Of a stretch of DNA of 51,962 nucleotides, positions 1 through 8,712 are shown piece by piece. The position numbers were made by a program, and so were the translations under genes. Below the pieces are notes generated by a model. That model saw only the letters and a list, made by a program, of their open reading frames with translations, made no database searches and was not told the DNA's origin. This DNA is from CAYQTE01 sp964420285 (GTDB lineage Bacteria; Planctomycetota; Phycisphaerae; Tepidisphaerales; Tepidisphaeraceae): the NCBI GenBank assembly GCA_964420285.1, contig CAYQTE010000031.1, positions 1 through 51,962 on the forward strand, written 5' to 3'. How positions within the stretch are numbered: the first letter of the stretch is position 1; every line of letters starts with the position of its first letter.

Positions 1-1824
1 CGCGACTTTCTGAAGGCTTCAACCGCCGCCACCGTGGCGGGATTGGCCGCTCAGGTCTTGCCGCCGGGAACGCTGGCCGCTGATGTTCCGCCTGCCGCTG
101 GCGGCGGCGCGCCTGCGACAGTGCCAGCACTGCCAATGCTACCGCCGATTGGTCCGCTGCCGGCAATCCCGTCGATTTCGTCGCCCCGGCCGGCGCTGGG
201 CTCCGTACCGCTGGGCATTGCGGCCGACTTTCCTGAAGCGAAGATGGACTTCCCCATCGAAAGAGGGCCGTTTGAGCCGACTTGGGAATCGATTGCCAAG
301 ACGTATCCGGTCAAGGATATCGCGTGGCTGCGCGAGGCGAAATTTGGCTTTTGGGTACACTTTGGTCCGCAAGCGGCCGGCCAGAGCGGCGATTGGTATG
401 CCCGCAAACTTTACCAGGAGGGGACGCCCGCCTACCGCAACCATATTCGCGACTACGGGCATCCGTCGCAAACCGGCTACATGGACGTGCTCCGCACGTG
501 GAACCCTGCCAAGCTCGATCCGGCCGCGCTGGTGGATCTCTATCGCGACGCGGGTGCACGGTTTCTGATTATCCAGGGAGTGCATCACGATCAATTTGAC
601 AACTGGGACTCGAAATATCAGCCGTGGAACAGCGTCAACCTCGGCCCCAAGCGCGATATTCTGGGCGCCTGGCAGAAGGCGGCGCGCGCCGCGGGAATCC
701 GTTTTGGCGTCACCTTTCACCATGATTACGGCTGGTTCTGGTATCAGTCTGCCTTTGCCGGCGACAGAACCAACGACCAGGGCAAGCTTGGGGTGCCCTA
801 CGATGGCGCGCGGCTGACGCTTGCGGACGGCGTGGGCAAATGGTGGGAAGGCTTCGACCCGCGACTGCTCTACACCGTGAACATGCGCGAGTATGCCGGC
901 ATCTATAATTCGTATGACAGAACCGGCTCCAGCCCGCCCAACGGGATTTACACGAACCACCAGCAGTATGCGCATTGGTATGCCACGTGGTGGGCGCTTC
1001 GCATCATGGACGTGATCGAGAAATACGATCCCGATTTCATCTACACCGACGGCAATTCCACCCGGCCGTTCTCCGGCGATCACACCGGCATGGGCTACAA
1101 GTGCGATGCCATGGCGCGCGTGCTGGCGCATTACTTCAACCGCACGGCTGCGCGGCGCGGCGCCATCGACACCTTCGCGATCGTCAAGCACCACGATGCC
1201 AACAACGGCATCGTGAACACCGCCGAAAGCAAGTACTTTGACGCGATCAAGACCGACCAGCCGTGGATTGGCGAATCGCAGGTGGGTGACTGGTTTTACG
1301 CGCCGAATTTCGTCTACGACTCGGGCATGGTGATCCGGCATCTGCTCGAATGCGTCTCCCGCGATGGGGCCGTCGCCATCTGTGTGCCCATCAAGCCCGA
1401 CGGTTCGCTTGACGACGCCAGCAAGACGATGCTGGCGGAAATCGGGCGTTGGATGAAGATCAATGGCGATGGGATCTATGGCAGCAAGGCATGGAGCAAA
1501 TTTGGCGAAGGCAGCCGCAAACTGCCCACGGGCGCATTGTCCAGCAGGCAGGCCAGCTATGCGTTCACAAACGAAGACTTTAGGTTTACAATGGGAAAAG
1601 ATGGCAGCGTGTATGCTTTTTGCATGACGGTACCAGGGTCCGGCGCCCAGATAAAGATCACCTCGCTGGGCACGGCCGCCGCCGCTCTGGCCGGGCCGAT
1701 CAAGGCCGTCTCACTTTTGGGCAGCGAATCCAAACTCTCCTGGACTCAGCAGGCCGACGGTCTTGTGATCACCTGCCCCGACACGACGCCGTTCAAGAGC
1801 GCGATCGGATTCAAGATCGGTTGA
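1..1824 (+). CDS. GH29-type alpha-L-fucosidase-like glycosidase, Tat-exported, 5' end cut by the window
   Basis: The frame is open from base 1, and the first codons read RDFLKASTAATVAGLAAQ, the second half of a twin-arginine signal peptide. The true start therefore lies left of the window and the GTG at 34 is not the start. After a Pro/Ala-rich linker, the catalytic domain shows KFGFWVHFG, GVHHDQFDNWDS, GVTFHHDYGW and DFIYTDGN, the pattern of the GH29 (alpha-L-fucosidase) TIM barrel. The Asp of IYTDGN lies where GH29 enzymes carry the nucleophile. A beta-rich C-terminal domain follows. The likely role is removal of fucose or a similar sugar from a polysaccharide in the periplasm or outside the cell; the substrate cannot be read from sequence. 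It converges with the M48 protease gene 61 bp downstream. GH29-like is a confident call, true fucose specificity is not. Confidence 0.8.
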   Translation, partial: RDFLKASTAATVAGLAAQVLPPGTLAADVPPAAGGGAPATVPALPMLPPIGPLPAIPSISSPRPALGSVPLGIAADFPEAKMDFPIERGPFEPTWESIAKTYPVKDIAWLREAKFGFWVHFGPQAAGQSGDWYARKLYQEGTPAYRNHIRDYGHPSQTGYMDVLRTWNPAKLDPAALVDLYRDAGARFLIIQGVHHDQFDNWDSKYQPWNSVNLGPKRDILGAWQKAARAAGIRFGVTFHHDYGWFWYQSAFAGDRTNDQGKLGVPYDGARLTLADGVGKWWEGFDPRLLYTVNMREYAGIYNSYDRTGSSPPNGIYTNHQQYAHWYATWWALRIMDVIEKYDPDFIYTDGNSTRPFSGDHTGMGYKCDAMARVLAHYFNRTAARRGAIDTFAIVKHHDANNGIVNTAESKYFDAIKTDQPWIGESQVGDWFYAPNFVYDSGMVIRHLLECVSRDGAVAICVPIKPDGSLDDASKTMLAEIGRWMKINGDGIYGSKAWSKFGEGSRKLPTGALSSRQASYAFTNEDFRFTMGKDGSVYAFCMTVPGSGAQIKITSLGTAAAALAGPIKAVSLLGSESKLSWTQQADGLVITCPDTTPFKSAIGFKIG

Positions 1825-1885
1825 GAAGACGGGCGCAGGGAACCCGAATACGGCAGACAGCGTCGCCACGCGTTGCCCGCCACGG

Positions 1886-4597
1886 TCAGCCTCCCCGGCC
1901 GCCGGAACCTGAAGGTGGCGAGGGAATACGCGGCTGCGGCATGGGCGGGGGTCGAAATACCGGAATTTGCGGCTGTGGTGGCGGAGTCGCGGGCCTGGGC
2001 GGCGGAGTTGGCATACTCGGCCGGCGCGGAATGGCTGGCGCAATCGGAGTCGGGGGCTGCGGGAAGTTTGGAGTTGTCGGCGTGCGCGGCTGCGGAAAAT
2101 TGGGGATCGTCGGCGCAGGCATTTGTGGGATCACGGGCATTCCGATCGGCGGCTGCGGCGCGTATTGCGGAATCTCCTGCTGCGGCCGTGAGAACGGAAC
2201 ATGAAATGAATCCGGCTGATACCCGGCCGGCGACACGCCGTTGTCCCAGGGCATGGCTGGTACCACTGGCGGATGAATGCTCAACCAAAGCAGAAACGTG
2301 AACATCGCGATCCCGGCAGCGGCGCGGCCGCTGTATTTGATCCAGTATCGCTTGACGTCCGCCGGCCTGTCGTTGGCCACGGCGGGTTTATCGAGCGGCT
2401 CGATCGCCGGCAGCGGCTCGATACCGACTGCGTTCTCGACCTCTTCGGCGATCTGCGAGAGTTCCGCCAGAACGCGGATGACCAGAACGGAATAGGCGCT
2501 CAGCGCCGTCGCGGCGCAATTGATTGCGTCGGCGGGATTGCGTTCGGCCGGAAATCGCGGAGCGACAACGCTGGCGATGGAAATGCCCGGCGTTGCATGC
2601 GGAAACGGAAACGCCACAGGTGCAAGCTCATTCGACGCCTCGCGGATGATTTCGTCGGCGTCCTTGACCTCCGCGAGGATCTTGCGAACCAGCGGCGGGT
2701 TGGGCCGGTTCTTGTTGTGCGAACTCATCAGCACGCGAATGGATATGAACGAGTTTCCCAGTCGGTTCATGCGAAGAGAGATTCGTTCCAGCACACGACT
2801 TACGGCCAGAAGTTGCGTGGCGCGGATGCGTCGCTGGGCCAGGGGATATTCCGTGCCTCTGGAGCCGGTGAATCGCACGCCGTCACTTTGAAGCAAGCGA
2901 AGCGCTCCGGTCAGGCGCAACGACGCGGCGGAGGCGAAAGGCGTGTAACGGTCGAGCGTTTGATTGAGCGACGGCTGGGTTTTGCGGACGGTGCGGTAGG
3001 CCCGGCTGTGGATTCTGGCGGCGTTGGGAGATCGGGTGAAGATCTCGCACACAGCCATTTGCGCCCGCGATGCGGCCAGAGTGACGGTGTCCTTGGCAAT
3101 GTTTTGCACGCCCGGACCGAGCCGACCCGCCGCGGCGAGCATGCGCTCACGCGCGGATCGAAGCGACTCAATCGCCGCGGCCGGGCTGACCTCGATGGGA
3201 CGATCCGCGTCCACATCAGGAAAGACCGGCCGCATTGAAACAATGTGGCCGCGCAAATAGCGACGCAGCGTCTTGATCGCTTCGCGCTCGGCCAGACGCT
3301 CCTGGCCCAGCGCCTGGGAGGACATCAGCGTGGTTTCGGAAGCGGCGGCACCGAATACGCGACGATAGGTGGCCTGCGACGCGCGCTGGCACAGATCCTC
3401 GAAATCGCTGAAGAGCCACGTGGCAGGCGCTTCGAGCTTCAGCAGTGGCTCGGCGTTAAGCCGCTCGACTTCCTGTATGCGATCGTGCAGGGAAGGGTGA
3501 GTGTCCAGCCAGCCGGTGGTTTGTTGCTCTATTTGGCCCAGCAGCTTGTCGCGATCTCGCCACGCGTATTTGCCGTTGATGGCGATCAGCGCCGGCAGGT
3601 TGTCCGGAAGCCGCCGTGTCTCCCACGTCTGCGTGACGTCGCCACGAGCCAGTTGAACGGCCAATTGCAGGAACACGGCATGTCGGCAGGTGAGCACGAA
3701 ATCGTGAGTGCCGGCGACGAGCGCTTCGTTGCGGTCGGCGTCGTATTCCATGCGGCGCAGAACTCCGCATGTCACCAGCGAGCCGACGGTCAGCAGGAGC
3801 CACAAGACGCCGCGTGCCGCTTCGATCGGGCCGGACAGCAGCCAGAAACATGCTCTTCGCGGCCCGTAGTTGCTGTAGCGAAGACGCGCCAGGCGTTCAT
3901 CGATTTTGTCGCGCTGAAAGACAACCTGGGCAAAGAAGTGCATGAGCCGTCGAATCAGATACGATCCGCTCATGCCGTGGCGCTGATTGAAATGCCCGAA
4001 TTCGTGCGCCAGGATCCCAATGAACTGTCGCAGCGTCAGCGTCTGCGCCAGTGGCAGGCCGATCCGCAGTACCAGATCGCCGCGTACGCCGCTGATAATC
4101 CCACGCTGGAATCGGGCATGGGCGTTGGCGTCGCAATCGACTTCAATGCGCGACGGCGGCACGCATCCGATGGCTGCGCACAGTTTGGCGACGCAGGCAA
4201 ACAGCAGCGGCTCATCCGTCTGGCTGATGGAAACCACGTCGATCTTGTCGGGGCGTTTGCGAAAGAAGACTGGCTTGACCAGAAACAGGAGCAATGATCC
4301 GCCGAGCAACGCCATGGGAACGTGAAATGCGAAATAGGGCCCCTGGGACAGCGTGGCAAGACTCTGGTATGTGTGCCAGGCGACCAGGTACAGCAGAAAA
4401 GCCAGCAGCGCCAGATAAATCAGCGGGATCAGCGTCAGGCAGCCCGCCAGAAGCCCCATCGCCACTCCATACCCCGGCGGAATTGCCCGACGGGGCACGG
4501 TGAAGTCAAAGGCCGGTAGCACGCGCTGGGCGATCGCTGCCTGCTGTCGCTTGGCGGCCGGTTGCGGATCGGACGTAGTCGCAGCCCCGAACTTCAT
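1886..4597 (-). CDS. M48-family membrane zinc metalloprotease with proline-rich tail
   Basis: This 903-residue protein has two hydrophobic segments near residues 44-74 and 92-110, then the zinc motif HEFGH at 198-202. EYDADR further on carries the likely third metal ligand, as in HtpX/Ste24-type M48 peptidases. A long helical region follows, another transmembrane segment lies near residue 780, and the last 100 residues or so are very rich in Pro with repeated NFPQP and PxxPxP units. The M48 domain is normally about 250-300 residues, so most of the protein is an extension of unknown role. Quality control of membrane proteins is the usual M48 job and is inferred here. A GGAGA ribosome site precedes the ATG at 4597. 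The gene diverges from the one at 4742 across 144 bp. Confidence 0.85.
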   Translation of the reverse strand: MKFGAATTSDPQPAAKRQQAAIAQRVLPAFDFTVPRRAIPPGYGVAMGLLAGCLTLIPLIYLALLAFLLYLVAWHTYQSLATLSQGPYFAFHVPMALLGGSLLLFLVKPVFFRKRPDKIDVVSISQTDEPLLFACVAKLCAAIGCVPPSRIEVDCDANAHARFQRGIISGVRGDLVLRIGLPLAQTLTLRQFIGILAHEFGHFNQRHGMSGSYLIRRLMHFFAQVVFQRDKIDERLARLRYSNYGPRRACFWLLSGPIEAARGVLWLLLTVGSLVTCGVLRRMEYDADRNEALVAGTHDFVLTCRHAVFLQLAVQLARGDVTQTWETRRLPDNLPALIAINGKYAWRDRDKLLGQIEQQTTGWLDTHPSLHDRIQEVERLNAEPLLKLEAPATWLFSDFEDLCQRASQATYRRVFGAAASETTLMSSQALGQERLAEREAIKTLRRYLRGHIVSMRPVFPDVDADRPIEVSPAAAIESLRSARERMLAAAGRLGPGVQNIAKDTVTLAASRAQMAVCEIFTRSPNAARIHSRAYRTVRKTQPSLNQTLDRYTPFASAASLRLTGALRLLQSDGVRFTGSRGTEYPLAQRRIRATQLLAVSRVLERISLRMNRLGNSFISIRVLMSSHNKNRPNPPLVRKILAEVKDADEIIREASNELAPVAFPFPHATPGISIASVVAPRFPAERNPADAINCAATALSAYSVLVIRVLAELSQIAEEVENAVGIEPLPAIEPLDKPAVANDRPADVKRYWIKYSGRAAAGIAMFTFLLWLSIHPPVVPAMPWDNGVSPAGYQPDSFHVPFSRPQQEIPQYAPQPPIGMPVIPQMPAPTIPNFPQPRTPTTPNFPQPPTPIAPAIPRRPSMPTPPPRPATPPPQPQIPVFRPPPMPQPRIPSPPSGSGGRGG

Positions 4598-4741
4598 TCA
4601 AGGTCTCTCCGGACGGAGATCGAAACAGTTTCGATCGAGATTCGGATTGTCCCGATTTCGGGACGCGGGATCAATCGAATTAGCGAGATCCTTACAAGCG
4701 TGATTGTCGCGGGCAGATTTGGTAGGATCGTGAACATCGGG

Positions 4742-5242
4742 ATGGGCGACCGGAGCGTGCATTACGAGGCGGCGTTCGAATCGCTCTTACGCGAACGCGG
4801 ATTGCCGTATGTGTCGGTCGATGAGGCCAAGCGGGCCTTGTTTGCCAATGCACGGCTGAAATCGTTTGATTTCGTGGTATACAGCAAGTCCGGGCCGAAT
4901 CTGCTGGTGGATGTGAAAGGCCGGTCGGCGCGCGGCCAGAGCGGGCGGAGTTCACTGCAAACATGGGCGGGTGAACGCGATGTGGATGATCTGGCCGAAT
5001 GGGAACGCGTGTTTGGCGAGGGGTTCAAGGCCGTACTCATGTTCATCTATTGGGTGGATACACCGCTGGCGCCGGGGCCGGGCCTGTTCTCATTTCGCGA
5101 TCGGTGGTATCAGGGAATGGGCGTCGATCTGCACGAATACCGCGGTCGGATGAGGCGGCGAAGCGCCAAGTGGAAAACGGTCGCCCTGCCGACGGCGGAT
5201 TTTCGGTCGCTTGCCCGGCCGCTCGATACCTGGTTATCATAG
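4742..5242 (+). CDS. Small PD-(D/E)XK nuclease-like protein
   Basis: The ATG at 4742 gives 166 residues; a GTG four codons upstream is an alternative. The protein starts MGDRSVHYEAAFESLLRERG. It then has SFDFVVYS followed by LLVDVKGR, a hydrophobic strand with D-x(12-16)-D-V-K that fits the PD-(D/E)XK nuclease core (Asp, then Asp-x-Lys). An HYExxFE helix before the core would supply the Glu often seen in this fold. A Trp-rich C-terminal half follows. The family looks like a conserved hypothetical protein; no substrate, methylase partner or toxin partner lies nearby. It ends 4 bp before the next small gene and may be cotranscribed with it. The nuclease fold is inferred from the motif only, and catalysis is unproven. 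Confidence 0.6.
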   Translation: MGDRSVHYEAAFESLLRERGLPYVSVDEAKRALFANARLKSFDFVVYSKSGPNLLVDVKGRSARGQSGRSSLQTWAGERDVDDLAEWERVFGEGFKAVLMFIYWVDTPLAPGPGLFSFRDRWYQGMGVDLHEYRGRMRRRSAKWKTVALPTADFRSLARPLDTWLS

Positions 5243-5246
5243 CGGT

Positions 5247-5483
5247 ATGCGAAGATTCATGTATCGAACGTTGGCGGCGGCTTGGGTGGTTCTGGCGCCG
5301 TCGGTTGCCCTGGCTGCCAATAGCAGCGGCGCGGGCACCGATATTGATCCGCGATTTCAGAATTATCCGGTGACGGTCTGGGCCGACGGCTCGGTCGCGA
5401 TGGCGTGGCTGCTGGGGATCTTTCTGATGATCCTGTGCGTGGCGGGCGTATTCAAATCGGCCAAACGAACGCATCTGGATTAG
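5247..5483 (+). CDS. Small exported one-helix membrane protein, unknown function
   Basis: This 78-residue protein has a signal peptide ending in ALA near residue 25, a short polar stretch (GTDIDPRFQNYPVTVW) and one transmembrane helix (AMAWLLGIFLMILCVAGVF) followed by a basic tail, KSAKRTHLD. Its topology would be a short periplasmic segment and a cytoplasmic C-terminus. No family is recognised. The start at 5247 removes an extension that would run into the preceding gene. It is the first of three tiny membrane-associated genes in a row (5247-6232), which suggests one operon. The product resembles small accessory subunits of membrane complexes only in general form. Confidence 0.6.
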   Translation: MRRFMYRTLAAAWVVLAPSVALAANSSGAGTDIDPRFQNYPVTVWADGSVAMAWLLGIFLMILCVAGVFKSAKRTHLD

Positions 5484-5497
5484 CCAAGGAGTCGCCC

Positions 5498-5881
5498 ATG
5501 CAAAAGCGAACCATGATCCTGTACGGCCTGGTCGGGTTGAACGCGGTATTAGCCCTGCCGCTGATATCGCGGGATTTTCATCCGGCCGCCGCCAATGCCG
5601 CGGCGCGGGCCTGGGCGGACTATCTGACGGTTTCCGGCAACGTGGCGGGCGGGCCGGATCAGGTCGTGCTGGTCGTCGACATGACGCACGATGAACTGGG
5701 TGCGATGAACTACGACGACACAACACACCACTTGCAGGTGATGAACCCGATCGATCTGGCGGGAATTTTTCGCTCGGCCGAAACGATGCCGCCATCGTCG
5801 TTGCGTCCCGGCGGTGGTCCGGCGCCGGCGAATCCCGCGCAGCCCGCGCCTGGCACACCGGCCGGTTCGCGTGGCGGATGA
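5498..5881 (+). CDS. Small signal-anchor protein with Pro/Ala-rich tail, unknown function
   Basis: An AAGGAG ribosome site lies just before the ATG at 5498, giving 127 residues. The N-terminus (MQKRTMILYGLVGLNAVLAL) is a signal peptide or anchor. The central part has strand-like sequence QVVLVVDMTHDELGAMNYDD, and the last 35 residues are low-complexity Pro/Ala/Gly. The layout of anchor, short strand-rich segment (VVLVVD...LxxMNYDD) and tail resembles the next gene (IYVVNNTTGQVAIFEYDATA), so the two may be diverged paralogues of a small family common in planctomycetes. Function is unknown. Confidence 0.6.
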   Translation: MQKRTMILYGLVGLNAVLALPLISRDFHPAAANAAARAWADYLTVSGNVAGGPDQVVLVVDMTHDELGAMNYDDTTHHLQVMNPIDLAGIFRSAETMPPSSLRPGGGPAPANPAQPAPGTPAGSRGG

Positions 5882-5935
5882 CGCGCAGAAAGTCGACGTC
5901 CTGCGCAATCGACGATATTTACCGCTGAGATCATC

Positions 5936-6232
5936 ATGAACACCAAACAACAATCGGCCGTGACGGGGCTTCTGATCGGCGTGCTGGCGGGCACGGCGAT
6001 CCTGATGGCGTGGGCCAATTTGGCCGGTACTCCCGCACGCGCCGAGGCGGCGCGGGACCGCGATTACCAGATCGTGACCGCCAAGACTGCCGGCGGCAAC
6101 GACGCAATCTATGTCGTCAACAACACGACTGGCCAGGTCGCGATCTTCGAATACGACGCCACCGCGCGGGCACTGCGGCTTCGCGACGTGCGACCGATGA
6201 CTGATGTCATTCCGCCCCTGCCCGGCCGCTGA
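5936..6232 (+). CDS. Small anchored protein with a DAIYVVNN beta segment, unknown function
   Basis: This 98-residue protein has an N-terminal transmembrane anchor (AVTGLLIGVLAGTAILMAW). It is followed by a soluble beta-rich segment, DYQIVTAKTAGGNDAIYVVN, then a TGQVAIFEYD strand and RDVRPMTD. The GNDAIYVVNNTTGxxAIFxYD pattern reads like two blades or strands of a small propeller-type repeat and recurs, from memory, in planctomycete hypothetical proteins. It follows the gene at 5498 after 54 bp with no obvious terminator between. It is probably part of the same transcript as the two upstream small genes and may continue into bioB, whose start is 94 bp downstream. No function is assigned. Confidence 0.6.
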   Translation: MNTKQQSAVTGLLIGVLAGTAILMAWANLAGTPARAEAARDRDYQIVTAKTAGGNDAIYVVNNTTGQVAIFEYDATARALRLRDVRPMTDVIPPLPGR

Positions 6233-6326
6233 ATCGAATACGCCGGTCCGTTTTTTTTCCAACCGTATTAACCGCGCACCAGTGCCGACGATTGACGGTT
6301 ACGTGCCAGCAAATCAGGGAGAATCT

Positions 6327-7451
6327 GTGAACGCTCAAATTGCCACTCTTGCCGACCGTGTTCTGCGGGGCGAACTTCTGGACCGTCGCGACGCACTGGC
6401 GCTGGCCGAGATCGGCGGCGACGATCTCTACGATCTGTTCTATTGGGCCAACCGGATCCGGATCAAGTTCGTTGGTCGCGACGTGAAATTCTGCGCCATC
6501 GTCGCCGCCAAGGTGGGGGGGTGCAGCGAGGACTGTAAGTTCTGCGCCCAGTCATCGCATTACCAAACCGCGGTGGGGGGGCAGAAGACACTGACGGAAG
6601 AAGACCTGCTGGCCAGCGCCGATCATGCCGCCCAGGTCGGAGCGGACAGTTTCGGACTGGTCAACAGCGGTCGTGGCCCGACGCGAAATGAGTTGGAAGG
6701 CTGGCTTAAGCCCATCCTCATGAAGATTGCTGGCCAGGGAAAGACCCGCGCCTGCGCGACGCTGGGCACTCTGACAGCGGAAACCGCACAATTTCTGCAC
6801 GATTGTGGCGTACGGCGGGTCAATCATAATCTTGAAACTTCAGAGCGGCACTATCCGAATATTGTCACGACGCACCCGTTTTCCGAGCGCGTCAATACTC
6901 TCCGCATCGCCAAGGCGGCCGGGCTGTCCCTATGCAGCGGCGGCATCTTCGGCATGGGCGAGGATTGGTCCGACCGCATCGACATGATGCTCATGCTCCG
7001 CGACATCGGCGTGGATGTCATGCCGATCAACTTCCTCAACCCCATCGAAGGCACGCCCCTGGCCGATCAGCCCAAACTGGCACCGATGGTCGCACTGAAG
7101 ATCATCTCGATCGCCAGATTTCTGCATCCCAGGACCGAATTGAAAATCGCTGGCGGGCGGGAAGTCATTCTCCGCGACCTGCAAAGCTGGATCTTCTTCG
7201 CCGGGGCCGACAGCACGATGATCGGGAATTACCTCACCACCTACGGCCGTTCGCCTGCGGCGGACCATCAGATGGTGCGCGATTTGGGCCTCAAGTGGCG
7301 CGCCTACGACGGCGGCAAAGTCGCGGCGACGGGTGGTCCGGCCCTGAGCAACGTCTCGCACTCCGGCCGGCATCGCATACCTATACTTTACGAGCGAGAA
7401 GTCGTGGCGGCGCCTCTTGTCCCCTCCCTCTGTACTCAGGGTGAGGGTTAG
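6327..7451 (+). CDS. bioB: Biotin synthase BioB
   Basis: BioB is the radical SAM enzyme that inserts sulfur into dethiobiotin to make biotin. The [4Fe-4S] motif GGCSEDCKFC (Cys66, Cys70, Cys73) and the following AQSSHY are diagnostic, and NHNLETSERHYPNIVTTH matches the core that binds the second iron-sulfur cluster. The GTG at 6327 is chosen because AGGGAGA lies 4-10 bp upstream and the longer frame overlaps the previous gene. The protein has 374 residues, slightly long for BioB. The last 10 or so residues and the stop codon lie inside one arm of a palindromic repeat (7423-7459), so the C-terminus appears to have been changed by that element. No other bio genes are adjacent. Confidence 0.96.
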   Translation: MNAQIATLADRVLRGELLDRRDALALAEIGGDDLYDLFYWANRIRIKFVGRDVKFCAIVAAKVGGCSEDCKFCAQSSHYQTAVGGQKTLTEEDLLASADHAAQVGADSFGLVNSGRGPTRNELEGWLKPILMKIAGQGKTRACATLGTLTAETAQFLHDCGVRRVNHNLETSERHYPNIVTTHPFSERVNTLRIAKAAGLSLCSGGIFGMGEDWSDRIDMMLMLRDIGVDVMPINFLNPIEGTPLADQPKLAPMVALKIISIARFLHPRTELKIAGGREVILRDLQSWIFFAGADSTMIGNYLTTYGRSPAADHQMVRDLGLKWRAYDGGKVAATGGPALSNVSHSGRHRIPILYEREVVAAPLVPSLCTQGEG

Positions 7452-7527
7452 GGTGGGGGGCGTACTGCGTGAGCGAGCCGAAATGAAGAACCCTCACCCC
7501 GACCCTCTCCCTGAATACGGGGCGAGG
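7423..7527. repeat. Imperfect palindromic element overlapping the 3' end of bioB
   Basis: A 37-bp left arm (7423-7459) and right arm (7491-7527) are inverted copies with about eight mismatches, separated by 31 bp. The arms are built on TACTCAGGGTGAGGGT and its complement. The transcript could fold into a long hairpin. The left arm contains the last codons and TAG stop of bioB, and the right arm ends 33 bp before the GTG of the next gene. It looks like a REP- or MITE-type interspersed repeat; its copy number elsewhere is unknown. Confidence 0.75.
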
Positions 7528-7560
7528 CGGAAGAAGGGGCCGGCCAGGGAGAACAGGATT

Positions 7561-8691
7561 GTGCCCGTCATCGCCGGGGTAGGACTGATTTCTCCACTGG
7601 GGGATTGTCTGGATTCGACATGGCAGTCGCTGATGGCGGGGCGGTACATCACCGATCACAGTCCGGCCCAATTCGCAGATCGGCCGGGCTCGGCGCGGAT
7701 CATGCAATTGGCGATTGCCGCCGCGCGGGAGGCGATGCGATCGGCCGGGCCGGCCGCCAGTGGACGGACGGCCGGCGATGCGGCGGTCATCATCGGGACG
7801 AGCAAAGGCCCGGCGCAGCGATGGATCACGCCCAAGCCGGTGGAAATATCATTCGCTAACATATCGGCGGGGCGGTGCGGTTGCGTTGATGGCGCCGGTC
7901 TCGGTGAAGTCGCGGCGGCCGTTGCTGATGCCCTCGATCTGGCCGGGCCGCGCTTGACATACTCAGCCGCCTGCGCCAGCGGTCTGCACGCACTGATTCG
8001 CGGCGCGATGATGATCGTCGACGGTGACGTGGATGCGGCCTTGGTCATCGGCGCCGAATCATCGCTTCAGGAAATCTTCCTGGCCAGTTTCCAGCGACTG
8101 GGCTTGCTGGCCGATCTGAAAATCGGGTGCCGGCCGATGGATGAATTCCGCGACGGACTCCTGGTCAGCGAAGCCGCCGCCGCGGTTTGGATGGTTCGAT
8201 CCGACTCGCCGGACATCGGCCATGTTCGTTTGCCGATCGTCGTGGAATCGATGTTCATGGGCTCTGACGGATACCATCTCACCGGCGTCGATCCGGATGG
8301 GAAGGCGCTGCGGACTCTAATTGAGCAAACGCTCGGCGAAAGCGGCGTCGATCTGGTTCACGCGCACGCCACAGGGACGCGGGCCAACGACGGCGTGGAA
8401 CTTGACGCGCTGGACGAGGCTCTGGATCGCCGCGGTTGCAACGCGATCGCGTATTCCCACAAGGGGGCGCTGGGCCACAGCCTCGGCGCCAGCGGCATGG
8501 TCTCGACGGTATTGGCCGTCAAATCCCACCAAACCGGCACCGTCGCCGGCAACATCCGCACGAGCCATCCGCTGGCGACACGGCACCTGCAAATCTCGCA
8601 GCGGCCGATCCACGCAACGATTGCGCGCACACTTATTCTCGCCGCTGGTTTTGGCGGTCCGGTGGCGACGGTTTGTCTCAAGACTCGCTGA
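7561..8691 (+). CDS. Beta-ketoacyl-ACP synthase (FabF-like condensing enzyme)
   Basis: The protein is a 376-residue condensing enzyme of the thiolase fold that would extend acyl-ACP chains by decarboxylative condensation. The active-site Cys138 lies in SAACASGLHA, and the two catalytic histidines in VHAHATGTRANDG and SHKGALGHSLGASG, giving the Cys-His-His set of KAS I/II enzymes. The length is about 35 residues shorter than typical FabF, and the N-terminal part is compact. The GTG at 7561 follows AGGGAGAACAGG; longer frames start inside the palindromic repeat and are rejected. The gene follows bioB, so a role in making the biotin pimeloyl precursor is possible, but a general or specialised fatty-acid role is equally consistent. 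No acyl carrier protein gene is adjacent. Confidence 0.88.
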   Translation: MPVIAGVGLISPLGDCLDSTWQSLMAGRYITDHSPAQFADRPGSARIMQLAIAAAREAMRSAGPAASGRTAGDAAVIIGTSKGPAQRWITPKPVEISFANISAGRCGCVDGAGLGEVAAAVADALDLAGPRLTYSAACASGLHALIRGAMMIVDGDVDAALVIGAESSLQEIFLASFQRLGLLADLKIGCRPMDEFRDGLLVSEAAAAVWMVRSDSPDIGHVRLPIVVESMFMGSDGYHLTGVDPDGKALRTLIEQTLGESGVDLVHAHATGTRANDGVELDALDEALDRRGCNAIAYSHKGALGHSLGASGMVSTVLAVKSHQTGTVAGNIRTSHPLATRHLQISQRPIHATIARTLILAAGFGGPVATVCLKTR

Positions 8692-8712
8692 TGTGGTCGG
8701 CCCGTTGCCGGA

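Noticed and set aside
139..1341. 400-codon minus-strand frame opposite the GH29 gene
   Set aside because: Shadow of a convincing glycosidase; no motifs of its own.
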